DNA from: Bryoerythrophyllum caledonicum
Taxonomy: Eukaryota; Streptophyta; Bryopsida; Pottiales; Pottiaceae
Length of the DNA: 64,000 bases
Assembly: GCA_963971425.1 (NCBI GenBank)
Contig: OZ020525.1
Location: 17,552,187-17,616,186 of the forward strand
Direction: 5' to 3'
The notes under the pieces are model-generated. The model was given only the letters and a program-made list of their open reading frames with translations, searched no databases and was not told the origin of the DNA. How positions within the stretch are numbered: position 1 is the first letter of the stretch; each line of letters opens with the position of its first letter. A program made the translations under genes and the position numbers. Shown here piece after piece: positions 23,851 to 35,001 of this stretch.

Positions 23851-26770
23851 TTGAGTGAGAGGCACTGGTGATGTCATTGTTCACTCAACTGTGAATAGTG
23901 TTACCTCTTCCCTGCAATTCAAGAATGTGCTGTATGTTCTGGAGTTGCGGCGGAACCTGATCTCAGTGTCTCAACTTACTGCAAATAAGGTAGCCATAGT
24001 TCTTATCAGGGATGGCTGCAAACGTTATTCTGACCATGGCTATGGCGAGCTCATTATGACAGGAGCAAAGTGTGATAACCTTTGGCACCTTCACATCAGC
24101 CCTCAGTAGTGCTCAATATCTCACTGCTACAACATGGGATGATTCCAACCGACTGAGCAAGGAAACCATTCTTCTCCAACGATGGCATGAGAGGCTCGGG
24201 CATGTGCCTTTTGACACTATGCGTCGCATGGCTACTCAAGACATGGTTACTGGCATTGCTCCGTTATCGAAAGCAACTGCTCCAATGTGTCGTGGCTGTG
24301 CCTATGGCAAGAGCCAGTGTGTCCCTTTCCCGAAGCGCCATGGAGATCGTTAGTGTGCACGAAGATCTGCTGAAATTTTCCACACTGTTGTATCCGGACC
24401 AATGCAGATTGGATCCATTACTGGTTATCGGTTTTCTGTCACCTTCAAGGAAGGCTATCGCAGCTTCAGAATTGTTTACTTTCGATATCACAAGAATAAC
24501 GTCTTTGCATGCTTTCTCAAGCTTGTAAAGTATGCGACCAATACCACTGGTTGCAAGCTACGTCGACTTCGTAGCAACAATGGTACAGAATACCTATCGG
24601 GAGGTTTTCAAAAGTATTTGGAGGATGAAGGGATTCGCAATGATCTCACCTGAACAAAACCCTGTTGCTGAGAGAGACAACATGACGATTACACTATAAG
24701 AAAACTGGGTGTTTAGCAACGTTTTGGAAAATTCCTAAGCAATGCCTAGGGCCATGCTTTGTACATAAAACCACGCTAGAGCTGTTGCTTCTTTAAAAAG
24801 CAAGTCCCTTGGTGTTGCTTAGGAATTTTTCAAAACGTTGCTAAACAACCTGTTTTCTTGTAGAGTTATGGTGTGCCCTCGCAGCATGTTACATCACCGA
24901 TAGGTTCCTCTTCAATTCTGGGCTGAAGCGGTTAATACTGCTGTCTATGTTCTCAATCGAGTTGCCACCAAAGGAATTCATGGCCGGACACCTTGTCACC
25001 TGTGGTCACGTGATATCCCAGATGTCTCTCACTTTTGAGAGATTGGCTGTCCGGCATGTGCCCATGTTCCGAAGCAAACTAGAAGAAAGTTGGATCGCAA
25101 GGCTTATGAGTGCATGTTCATTGGCTACTTTGCTACAAGCAAAACATATCGCCACAGGAATCACGACAAAAGAAAACTGATCACTTGTCGTGATGTTCTA
25201 CCTTCTGAGCCTAGGACCTATGTTGCTCCCTTGAAATCTGATGCTGTAGATAGCTAGCAGCTTGAAATGGAAGAGGAGATCATTTCCCTTCATCAAAACA
25301 GTATCTGGATCGTAGCTAACCTCCCTCCAGGATCGGAACTGTGGCCAGTAAATGGGTTTTCAAGCTAACTTGATTGAAGGCAGATGGTACTGTGGACATA
25401 TTGTTCAAGGCACGTTTGGTTGACAAGGGTTACTCACAATCCTATGGTCTTGATTACAAAGAGACTTATGCTCCCACAGCCAAGGCTGATAGCATCCATT
25501 CTGTTCTTGCCATTGCTGCAACTGAGAAAATTTGTGACATGATACAGTTCGGCATAAAAACGGCGTTCCTTCATGGTGACCTCGATGAGAATATTTTTAT
25601 GGACTTATCAGAGGGTGTTGAAACTTGATCTTCCTAATAGCACTGGCAAGGTATGCCATCTTTAGAAATGCTTGTATGGTCTCACACAGGCCAATTGCTA
25701 GTGGAATACCTAGTTCACAATGTTTCTCAAAAAATACGATTTGGTACAATCCTCAGCTGATCCGTGCGTCTTCTATTCGACCACTCAGCCTCTCATGGCT
25801 ACATCGATCATTGAAGAGGATGGGCTCGGCATCTGTGTTAATGCTTCCCGGCTTCAGCACATGATCAAGTATCTGAAAGACCACTTTGCGATCACGGTTA
25901 GAGTTGCCAATGTATACATTGGATTATACATAACTCGTAACAGGTTCTCTCATACAATTTATGTGGACCAGATGCGCTTCATTGAGACCTTATTGGCTAA
26001 GTATGGCTACTCTGATGTAAATCCAATTTCCAAGCCTGCTGATCGAAATGAACGGCTTCAGAGACCACTTCCGCAAGATGAACCTGCAGCCTCGACATTT
26101 CCATATTAGAGCTGTGTCGGGAGTCTTCTTAATCTCCACTCGTGATCTTGTCCGGACGTCTCGTTGGCTGTTTCAATTGTATCACAGTACACAAGTTGCT
26201 ACCCGGCCATACATTGTTCGCATTCTCAAGTACCGTCGTGGGACGACAACGTATGCAATGTGTTATGGCAGGTCGAAGATTCCACGTCAACCCACTTTGT
26301 ACGTAGAGTCCAAAGGCTACGCTGGAGATGTGGAGATTGCTAGAGCCGTAGCGGTGTTGTCATTCTTCTGAGTGGTGCTCTGGTCATCTGGTTAAGTCGA
26401 AAACAGAGGTGCGTTGCGACATCCACCACAGAGGCAGAATAGATTGCTGCTTCGACGAGGAGCAAGGAAGTGAAATAGCTTCGACAGCTGATCTTGGTAT
26501 GTTATCTCCTGGACCTTCACCCGTGTTTTGTGATAATCAGGACGCAATGCATCTTGTTTGCAACCCTGAGTACCATAAATCTACTAAAAACACAGACATT
26601 TGTTACCATTGTATCTGAGAGCATCGAGACAAAGGAGTCATTGATGTGTCTTATGTCCCGACTGTTCAGCAAGTAGCTTATCTATTCACGAAACCATTAC
26701 CGGGCTGAAAACTTGTTACCTTTCGCAATGCACTTCATGTTGTACAACTCAATGTATTGTAAGTGGGAGA
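23851..26770 (+). mobile_element. Old Copia element fragment B, unit 1 (broken)
   Basis: On the plus strand this shows remains of Copia pre-integrase, integrase, reverse transcriptase and RNase H regions in the usual order, ending at a purine-rich tract near 26765. It lies head-to-head with fragment A and is a different element. It is broken many times. A CACTA-type MITE is inserted in it. The homologous fragment in unit 2 shows that it was in place before the duplication. Confidence 0.8.
24692..24865. mobile_element. CACTA-type MITE, 174 bp, with TTA target duplication
   Basis: The element begins CACTATAAGAAAAC and, on the other strand, its right end reads CTCTACAAGAAAAC. The arms stay inverted for about 50 bases (GTTTAGCAACGTTTT, ATTCCTAAGCAA on each side), so it folds back on itself. 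TTA flanks it at 24689-24691 and 24866-24868. Unit 2 has the empty site with a single TTA (GACGATTATGG near 38040). Ends and 3-bp duplication match plant CACTA (En/Spm) transposons. No coding capacity. Confidence 0.9.
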
Positions 26771-28040
26771 CTAAGTCTTATGGGTACGAGTACGAGTAGT
26801 ACAATCCACACTATGAGTGGGAGTATTGGTGGATATTAGGAGTATCGGTAGATGTTGGTAGATATAGCATAGTTGCAGATTGCCAGCTCTCTCTTGTGGT
26901 CGCAACATATTGCTGGGCACTCGTAGATCCAGCTTTGGTAGATTTTGTGTAGGTGTACAATTGAGTTCAGATGAGGATGTAGCATATGGGTACAGTCACA
27001 CATGTCGTGTCTCTCCTGTGAGGACGAGGACATAAGTGTTGTCGTGCACTTGCCTGTCACTTTGTCTGTTTGTGTGTTGTAGTGAATTATAGAGAGACTT
27101 GACCAGAGCTTCCGTGGGGTGGCGTCTATAAATTGATCGTACACATGAGCATGTGAGTGTGTAAGAGGGGAGTCTGGCACTTTTATAGTTCAATAGTTTA
27201 GCAAACTCACCGTAAACCGAAGCGTTGTCACCCAGAGGGCCATACTCGGCTAGAGAAGGACTCTTCCATGAAATTTCTCAAATGCTAACGGAGACCACTG
27301 TGATCTAGAGAAGGTCTAACCCTTTATTTTTTATCTAGTACACATCACTGGTCAATCAGTATTACCCCTTAGAGCACTCACTCAAAGGGCTAACACAACA
27401 TGCAGAAGACCAGGCTATTTCCACTCAAAGCGAGCCTCAATGTTCTAAACAGTGACGTCTAGAGCCAAATTGCTTACCATATACTCACACACAGACAGAG
27501 GGAGGGGACTCACCTTGGAATTCCAAATCTCTGTAACCACAAGCGAAGAAAACAGACAAAGCCGTCTAACCCTTCCTCTCTGTACGTGTGCCGCTAAGAC
27601 CTCGATTGAACCATGATATAACAACAAACCTGCAGAAATCAGCAAACAACAGCATCCAACAAGAAGCGTTATCACATTGAGAATAGTTCTCAGTTATCAG
27701 AGTAACGCTAACAAAATGACAGAGCATGCATCGTGGCGCAGTTGAGTGATCTACAAAGTGTAGAACAATTTACAGGAAATGAACCTGAAACGTATGAGAG
27801 CTCTAGAGTGGAGGTGCTGGCTCTGGAGAGGACGCAGCAACTTCCTCTCTTGAAGTGGACTCGTTCCAACACGACGTACAAGGCGCGATGTGCTTGAGCA
27901 CAGAACCGAAGGCGTTCTCGATCATTTATGCAGAGGTTTAATCGATCATGATGTTCAATGAGCCTTCTTGGCATGAATGACAGCTTCTTGTCATTGAAGT
28001 ACACCAGATGTTGCGACCGGAAACTTAAATTCTTGAGTGA
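26771..28040. other. Duplicated non-coding segment, first part (unit 1)
   Basis: The segment matches 40545-40862 and 46036-47010 in unit 2, where the young Copia element has split it. No reading frame looks like a protein and no splice pattern was convincing. The site matching the Copia insertion is near 27080 and is empty here. Confidence 0.5.
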
Positions 28041-28049
28041 AGGGTTTCA

Positions 28050-28203
28050 AATCCAAGATCGGGGGCGTTCGTCAAGAGATTTTGCCCACTGGAGGGCTGG
28101 GAAGCTGCCGGAGGGCACCACAGCAATCCTGAAACTGTACGTGCACTTGAAACTTCACAGGAACCCACGACCAGTGGCCTTACCCAACTGTACGTGCACC
28201 TGA
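28050..28203 (+). pseudogene. KNOX homeobox relic, unit 1 (one piece only)
   Basis: A plus-strand frame reads WRAGKLPEGTTAILK, which resembles the ELK-to-homeodomain junction of plant KNOX proteins (RRAGKLPGDTT...LK), class II style. The following residues have drifted from the usual WW...WPYP pattern. The partner exon with the homeodomain recognition helix, present in unit 2, is missing here: the text runs straight from ATCAG to ATGAAT near 28522. It is a decayed host gene fragment. Confidence 0.55.
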
Positions 28204-30837
28204 TACTTCTTGTGCATACATCCAAGCACGCGGTCTTTTTGAATTTGATAATTCTTGGTGGTTCACAAAAATGCATGTACCTGGTCAGCAAGCATGATAC
28301 TAGTTTGGATGGCCAGTTACTGAAACAAGTAGATATACCGGTTCAAATTACTACATACATCGCGCGATTTACGATAGAATTCGCAATTTGAATAACGTTT
28401 TAGAGCTGCATGAGCCACTGTATATGATTATCCTGTTAGACTGCTATCTGATGAGAGGTGCGCTTCCTTGCTGAATAACAGAGTATACCATGTATTGGAT
28501 CACGTACAATATGGCAATCAGATGAATAATTATGTTACTGGGAGATCAAAAGAGTTTAATCTTTGTCTGTGTCTGACTTTGTACGCAGTTTGTGAATACT
28601 CACATACTCACGAACCTGCCACCACCAAAGTATGTGAGGACGCATGAGCTCAGAAGACTCGAGAAGCCTGTAAATCTCTGATCTGAGCTCAGATTAGCAA
28701 AAATGTGCTTTCTATGGTCCCCACTCCCGAGGTGGCCTCTACCTCATGTCTTTGGAAATAGATGGGGAAATAAATCCCTCATTGGAATGTTTGATCTCTC
28801 GCACATGTACGATGAACAAGGAACACTCATTAAACTTTCACTGGGTAGTGGTGCCTCTTCAAAAAGTAATCATATAGATAATGCTTACAGTATTTTCACT
28901 TAAGTTACTCTTGTTATCTAGATTGAGATGTTCCCTTTTCTTTAAAATTCACTCAGTATCTTATATATATATAACTGTGATTACGTAAACCATGAATCTA
29001 ATCAGGATTGGACTCATGGTGAGGATTCAACTGAGGAAGAGATCTAAAGGCGAGTGACGACAATGTGTGTGGCGATTTGAAGCCCAAGCCAATACGCTTC
29101 TGAACGAGTACTGATGCCCACGGCATGGTGAAAAAAATCGAGCAGGAAGGGGTAAGGTTCATGTCCCATCGCTCACAGCTGGTGTAACTTGCCCTTTGGC
29201 ACAACCTTTGGTACCCGGACCAGGTCAGGGGCCTTCGTTTTCTGATTGTGACGTCCGGCCTACCTCTGGGCTCTGGTGATTGCAGCGCTGTCCTGCTCTT
29301 AAATGTGCCACCACATGCCAAGTTCTTTGATCTTATCGCCTTCAAGCCTTGGTGTAAACGTTAATTATTACTTGGCTTTTCACCACATTCATCGGTGGAA
29401 TGTCCACAGTTCCTAGATGATCTGCGGAATGTCTAGGTGACTGGGTTTGCACATGTTCTGAGTTTTTCTTCTTCTTTCGTGTGTGAAAATGGCGAAGAGA
29501 AAAGGCTGGTTGAGTGGGTGGGGGGTCGCTCGGCGCTTCATTACTGCAGTCAAGTGGAAAAGTACCTCGAGGCTCGTTCATTGGTCCGGTGTGTGATTTC
29601 AATCTGGTGGAATTTAAGAATTGCATGAGCTTGGAGGTTGTGGAATGGTAGATCTAGAAATCTAGAAAACACAAAATAAATGGTGATGAAGATAATATTC
29701 CAGTACTTATACGATAAGTTTATTTGGAATGCTAGTACTCATTTTTTATTTTTCATATCCAAGGAAGGAAGAGCTTCGTGGTTTCTAGAATCAAGTGAAG
29801 TTTTTTGACTCGCTATGTAAATGAAAGAGAGGTCATGAATCTTGGCCACCTTTTGCCCATATATGCCGATCATAGATATTTAGAGTTATTTTCAGCTCAT
29901 CAATGCGTATTGAGCTGACAAATATCGCTAGGGCGAACAGTGACGTGTAATATCCATGATTTACACTTACCAAAGTTTACGAATGCCACTAAAGTTATCA
30001 AGATATTCAAGATGACTAGATTCATGACATTTGCGATTTTTGTGGAAAACAGGTCTCTCTGGACAGCAACAACAGGACTAGCTCCAAGCCTCCACGTTGA
30101 GGGTAGCTCAGAAGTTGGTGAATTATTGAAGAAGTGGTCCACAAAGTTAACCCATGGATGTGACCACTGTAATCACCACTAATAATGAAGCTGCACACAC
30201 AAGTACACCATTCAAACACCATTACAAAGCATACCCAAGTACTACCTGTCAACAGTCATGATCATTAGCTAAACTACCGCTTATACTAAACCTAGGGTTG
30301 TGGAAACTCACCCGAGATTGAGGAAAAGTTACCAATAGAACCAGCACTCGACCAAAGTCAATGAAAAACGGTACCAGGAGCAGTGAAAGATGATCAAGTT
30401 TGGTATCAAAGATTACATGGATTATAATCAGGCGGGATTATTCGGATCTTGTGGGATCAATTACAGAAAGGTCAGTAAGTAGTAACCATGGTTGGTGGTG
30501 AAGGACAATGAATCTCGGTCGTATTCTAACGCTTGTTGAGTGGAGTGGAGTGAAAGCCTTGTCACAGTTGCATCTTGAGTGGGGAATCGATACATTAAAC
30601 TAGATTAGGACTCATTAGTGAGAAGTTAATAACTCGTAACCAAGGTTAGTGAAAGCGGGTGGAGGGCATTGATGATGGCCTTTGTTGGGGTCAAAAGGGG
30701 GGGCTTGTGGAGCAAGAGCAGCTCTTTCCTCTCGCTCAAGGGGACCTTCTTCCTCCCTCTCGCTCACTCTTTCCACATGAGGTCGTTGGCCTGCATGTTG
30801 GTTCCCAGTCTCTCAACTTGATAGTGTGTGCACACCT
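28204..30837. other. Duplicated non-coding segment, middle part (unit 1)
   Basis: The segment is collinear with 47178-50175 of unit 2 at roughly 90-95% identity by eye, with several indels, for example an extra 60 bp near 29655-29717 here. No coding exon could be supported. Confidence 0.5.
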
Positions 30838-30868
30838 GCTGTTCGAGTGGTGCTGTTCGAGTGGTGGG
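30838..30868 (+). repeat. 15-bp minisatellite, two copies (unit 1)
   Basis: The motif GTTCGAGTGGTGCT is repeated twice. The same place in unit 2 (50176-50231) has four copies, so the array changed length after the duplication. Confidence 0.75.
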
Positions 30869-30999
30869 AGACAACTTGTGGCCGTAGTTGAAGTGCCGAG
30901 GCTCCCTTCGAGGTAAGATACAGAACTATTACTTGTTTTTTTGCATGTTCTGATGCTATGATGCTAGTGAAAGGTTGGCTTTTTTTATTCTGTCTGGGA

Positions 31000-31620
31000 G
31001 AGGATGGTTCATAAACTGTGTAGAACCCTTACCTGAGTTTGGGCTCCGATTAGGATGATAATCAGTGTCGTGGAGGTTGTTTCTCTTGTGTAATGGTGGT
31101 GAGTAACATCCTTTTCCTGTGTGGCTTGATGTTGTGGTTGATTTAATACTGATATGGTGGTGAGTTCTCTTATCTGATCGATTTGTGGATGCTAGATCTG
31201 TTTGATTAGAGATAGATCTTAACTTTGTTATATCCTTCTCAAGATCGATGCTTTCAAGTTATAGATTGTGTAGAAAATATGCTTGTGATGCGGAATAGGT
31301 ATCCTTCAGATCAAATCAAGAGAGCAATCATGCGTAAGATGTCGATCTTAGATTGCATCAATAAAGCTGGCTTTCGTCATACCCTTCATGATATTAACGA
31401 GCTCTAAGTTCGCATATACTATTCAGAAGTTTGTAGCAAAGTTCATGATCTTCGAGAGCCTGCATGCTAGTTTGTCTCAGTTTCTGTGATCTAAGAGATA
31501 ACTATTCTTTAACTGACATGGTTCCTTGTGGTTACAGCGCTCTACCCAGAGCAACGGTATGCTGCTGTCTTCTACCTACCTTCTAGAAATCCGGCAGGAC
31601 GATGTAAATGGTGAGTGCAG
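31000..31620 (+). other. Near-identical patch with exon-like signals (unit 1)
   Basis: About 600 bases match 50361-50980 of unit 2 with about one difference, while the flanks differ every 15-30 bases. Inside are a frame from 31255 to 31407 (QDRCFQVIDCVENMLVMRN ... HTLHDINEL, preceded by TTCTCAAG like a splice acceptor) and an exon-like block at 31539-31610 between GGTTACAG and GTGAGT reading LYPEQRYAAVFYLPSRNP. I do not recognise the protein. It could be conserved exons of an unknown gene, or a gene-conversion tract. Confidence 0.35.
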
Positions 31621-31839
31621 TCGGAATCCAATTTATTTTATTGTTTCCATTATTTTGTAATATATATGCCGGTGAAGCAGTAGTTTCTATAGATTGACAT
31701 TGTGAGTGACCATGTTTGAGAAAGCGAAATTTCTTGTAGAGTATAATTTAGGTGCACGTAAAACGTGTACCTTAAAACTCTGTTTAGTTTCTTTAACCAC
31801 GTTCAGCTAAAGAAGTGGTTGTAATGGTGATGCAGATAT

Positions 31840-32560
31840 ATATGAGAACCAGTCTCCAGATGATGTATAGAAAATTGCACACAAGTTATATTTCAAGTTC
31901 AACACTTTCCCCAGATCCTTTGTGAGGTGCTCTGAGAATGGGAAATGCTCAACCCGCCACCCTTCATGAATCATGTCCTCAAGGCAGGCAAGGACGAGAT
32001 ACAGGTCTATTAAGTGGCGAGGATCGGTGAAACACGCTCAACCCATCTTTTTTTCACCCGCACTATCTTGACACGTGCCGCGGCCTGGCCCACTAGCAAA
32101 GGATGTCTTCGTCGTGACCTGCACGGACGATATCTCCCCTGCAGTGTGGAGGCTTGAACGGTCTCATGGGTGGCATGAGCTCAATCTCCTCCCACGGCAC
32201 ATGAGATCGAGCTAGCTTTCACACTGTTGGGCAGCGATCGCTGGTGCAGGTGACCGCATAAACCTCGTTCTTTGAGTGGCCGAGGCCCCAAGTGTCGACC
32301 GGATGTGGGTGGCGGAGAGGCGGGTCTAGCGTGCTCCACCAATCCTTCATCACTGAGTAGACCTGGATCTCGTCCATGTCTACCTAGATGTACACCTTGT
32401 CGTGGCAAATGATGCATGACGTACAAGTGTAAGTGAATGTTTCGGATCATGTGGGACGGGTGGGTCTCCCACGCCCTGGTTTGGAGTCAAGAATCAGGAT
32501 GCTTGCGTTCGGCGTCCCGACAATGAGGTTGATGGCGTGGGCCTCTGTGGACGTAACCAG
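31840..32560 (-). pseudogene. Kelch/F-box-like relic, unit 1
   Basis: This is the minus-strand counterpart of the better-preserved relic at 51170-51935. Frames are interrupted, but pieces matching EIQVYSV..WWSTLDPPL and TWGLGHSKNEVYAVT can be followed. It ends a few bases before the breakpoint at which the PLD copy restarts. Confidence 0.45.
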
Positions 32561-32731
32561 CATCCTTCCTTGAAGTATTCTCTTTTTTATGTCCTGCAGC
32601 TTCTTTGTTATGTTTTCTAATCGCGCATATTTGAACGTTTGATTGACCTTATTAACACAGAGAGAATGTCGACTTTAGAATTTTGGCCACCTTTAAAACT
32701 TATGTTATGAGGGCCCCTGTTTTGTATGCAG

Positions 32732-34499
32732 GTTTCCAGATCCATTGACTCAGGATCCGTGAAGGGCTTTCCAACCACCGTTGAAGAGGTTCAGAAAGAG
32801 GTCAGATACTGATCCTTACCCGGCCAACTGTCGTTGCTATTCTAAGTTTGCGTGTTGTTCGTACATTTAGCTGCTTCTTGTCCAGGTAGGTGTTTGGACA
32901 TGCGTTTCGGATTGTCCTCAATTATATTTGATCAATCTCCAACTCCGGATGGGATGATCTGCATCGCGATGATGGACTTTTATTAAACCGGTGTGGTTTT
33001 AATTGTGATGTTGTAGAACCTCGTGTGGGGGAAAAGTGTAGCTATAGACATCAGCATTCAGATGGCGTACGTGAAGGCGATCCGTTCTGCTCAGCATTTT
33101 GTATATATCGAGAACCAGTATTTTTTGGGATCTTCGTACAATTGGCCAAAGTACAATAAAGCTGGTAATGACCCTCTCCTTTCCCGCACACATATGCCTA
33201 ATTCCATCTGGCTAACGTCTGTCATATACATAACTGTCACGTTTTATTTGGACATATGAACACTGTAATCTGTCAATTAATGGACGCGGTCTGCAACAGG
33301 TGCTAATCACATCATTCCAATGGAGCTGACTCTGAAGATCTGCAGCAAGATTCGAGAGGGCAAGAGGTTTGCGGTGTATGTGGTAATTCCGATGTGGCCC
33401 GAGGGTATCGCAGACAGTGCTCCGGTGCAAGAGATCCTGTATTTTCAGGTAACGCTCAATCTTAACGCACAATTACCTTCCCCTTTCTTCTATCACATGA
33501 TATCATGTCAATCCTTTTTTGTTCACCGTTGTCTCTTGAATGATATTGATGGTATGCACTTCCCTGTTGATTTGTAACGCTTCTTCATGCGGCGTTGCTT
33601 CAGTCACAAACAATGCAGATGATGTATTCAAGAATTGCAGAAACGCTGCGAGAAACGGGTCAGATTGCGCATTCGAGGCCCACAGACTACTTGAACTTCT
33701 ACTGCCTTGGGAACAGAGAGACGATAAAACATGGCGAACCTGCACCTCTCAATCCCCCGGACAAGATCACCCCGCATGTAAGCGAGGGGTACTCTCAGCT
33801 AACATTGGCTTAAACAATTGATTGAGCTGTAGCTGATCAAAATTGCATGAAATGCAGGGACGTTCACAAGCGAGCAGACGAATGATGATATATGTGCATG
33901 CCAAGGGCATGATTGTGGACGATGAGCTGGTGATCATGGGCTCGGCCAACATCAATCAGCGCTCAATGGATGGCTCCCGAGACACCGAGATTGCCATGGG
34001 TGGATATCAACCACAACACACTTGGGCTTGCAAAAAAGGACATCCTAGGGGCCAGGTGCCTGTCCACTTCCATGCCTAGTTGTTGTTTCATTGTCCTACC
34101 AATGGCAAACGCTTCTCAGTTTGAATCATCCGAACATGTCAGAAAGAACGTCTTGAGATTGAATAGATCGTGATGGTCCTTACTGGGCATTTTTGGTTGC
34201 AGGTTTTTGGCTACCGGATGTCTCTGTGGGCGGAGCATCTGGCATGTTTGGAACCTGTGTTTGAGCAGCCTCAGAGCTTGGAGTGCGTGCAGAGGGTGAA
34301 TGCCATGGCGGACAGGAACTGGGAGCTGTATGCAGCTCCGGAGGTAACTGATATGGAGGGTCATCTCATCCGCTACCCTCTCAAGGTGGAAGATGACGGC
34401 ACTTTGACGTACTTGCCAGGGTTTCAGACCTTTCCTGACGTGGGAGGGAAGATCAAGGGCTCCAATCAGCAAGGCATCCCAGACGACTTAACCGCCTAG
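32732..34499 (+). pseudogene. PLD: Partial PLD copy, exons 6-11 (unit 2)
   Basis: Exons lie at 32732-32800, 33017-33164, 33300-33448, 33604-33777, 33858-34055 and 34203-34499, all the same lengths as in the complete gene and with intact splice sites. Only a few bases differ in the coding parts (for example Phe to Ser at the start of exon 6). The piece keeps the second HKD motif and the C-terminus but lacks the proline-rich leader, the C2 domain and the first HKD motif. It cannot form a complete PLD active site alone. There is no PLD promoter; the sequence before exon 6 is the kelch-relic segment of unit 1. Confidence 0.9.
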
Positions 34500-35001
34500 G
34501 TTGCTACATGTTGTGAGGTCTTAAACATGCCTAAGAAGACACCCAGTAATAAAACTTGGATTCGTGGGAGAATCTATAGGAAGTATGGTACATCGTCATC
34601 AATGTTCATATAATGAACAAGTTGATCATGTTTATGCCTCAAAGAGTTATTGATATTTATCAAACAAAAAGTGGCTATGCATTGTAGTAGTCATTAAGAG
34701 TGTTTGGTGATTGTGCCTCCAAACTATGAACTTGCTTTTGTAGTGCATGCTTTTTTTTCCTGAATAGTTAAAATTTGAATAATTTTGCATATAGAATTGT
34801 ACACCCGTATCACATGTTTCACTTTTGGTTTATTCTTTGGTTAATCATGTAGCACACTTCTATGAGGTGAAAGTTGCCAACTTTGTCCCACTTTATGCAT
34901 TCTCAAATCATGATACCTCCTCTCCCAAATTTGATTATAGGTTGCGCATCAACCAAAAGACGCCCTTCAGAACTTCCCTGATAATATTGCTAGTGCCGAT
35001 T
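34500..35001 (+). other. Copy of the PLD 3' flank (unit 2)
   Basis: This is collinear with 21153-21654 with about 2-3% differences by eye. No gene was seen. Confidence 0.6.

Larger units (their letters stand above)
19221..32568 (+). repeat. Large tandem duplication, unit 1 (about 13.35 kb)
   Basis: The unit starts at CTTGAAGTA, four bases into PLD intron 5, and ends where the same text restarts at 32569. It contains PLD exons 6-11, two old Copia fragments and a segment with KNOX-like and kelch-like relics. PLD exon 11 recurs exactly 13,347 bp downstream. This copy alone holds the CACTA-type MITE at 24692-24865. It is probably the ancestral copy because it is joined to the complete PLD gene. 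Confidence 0.9.
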
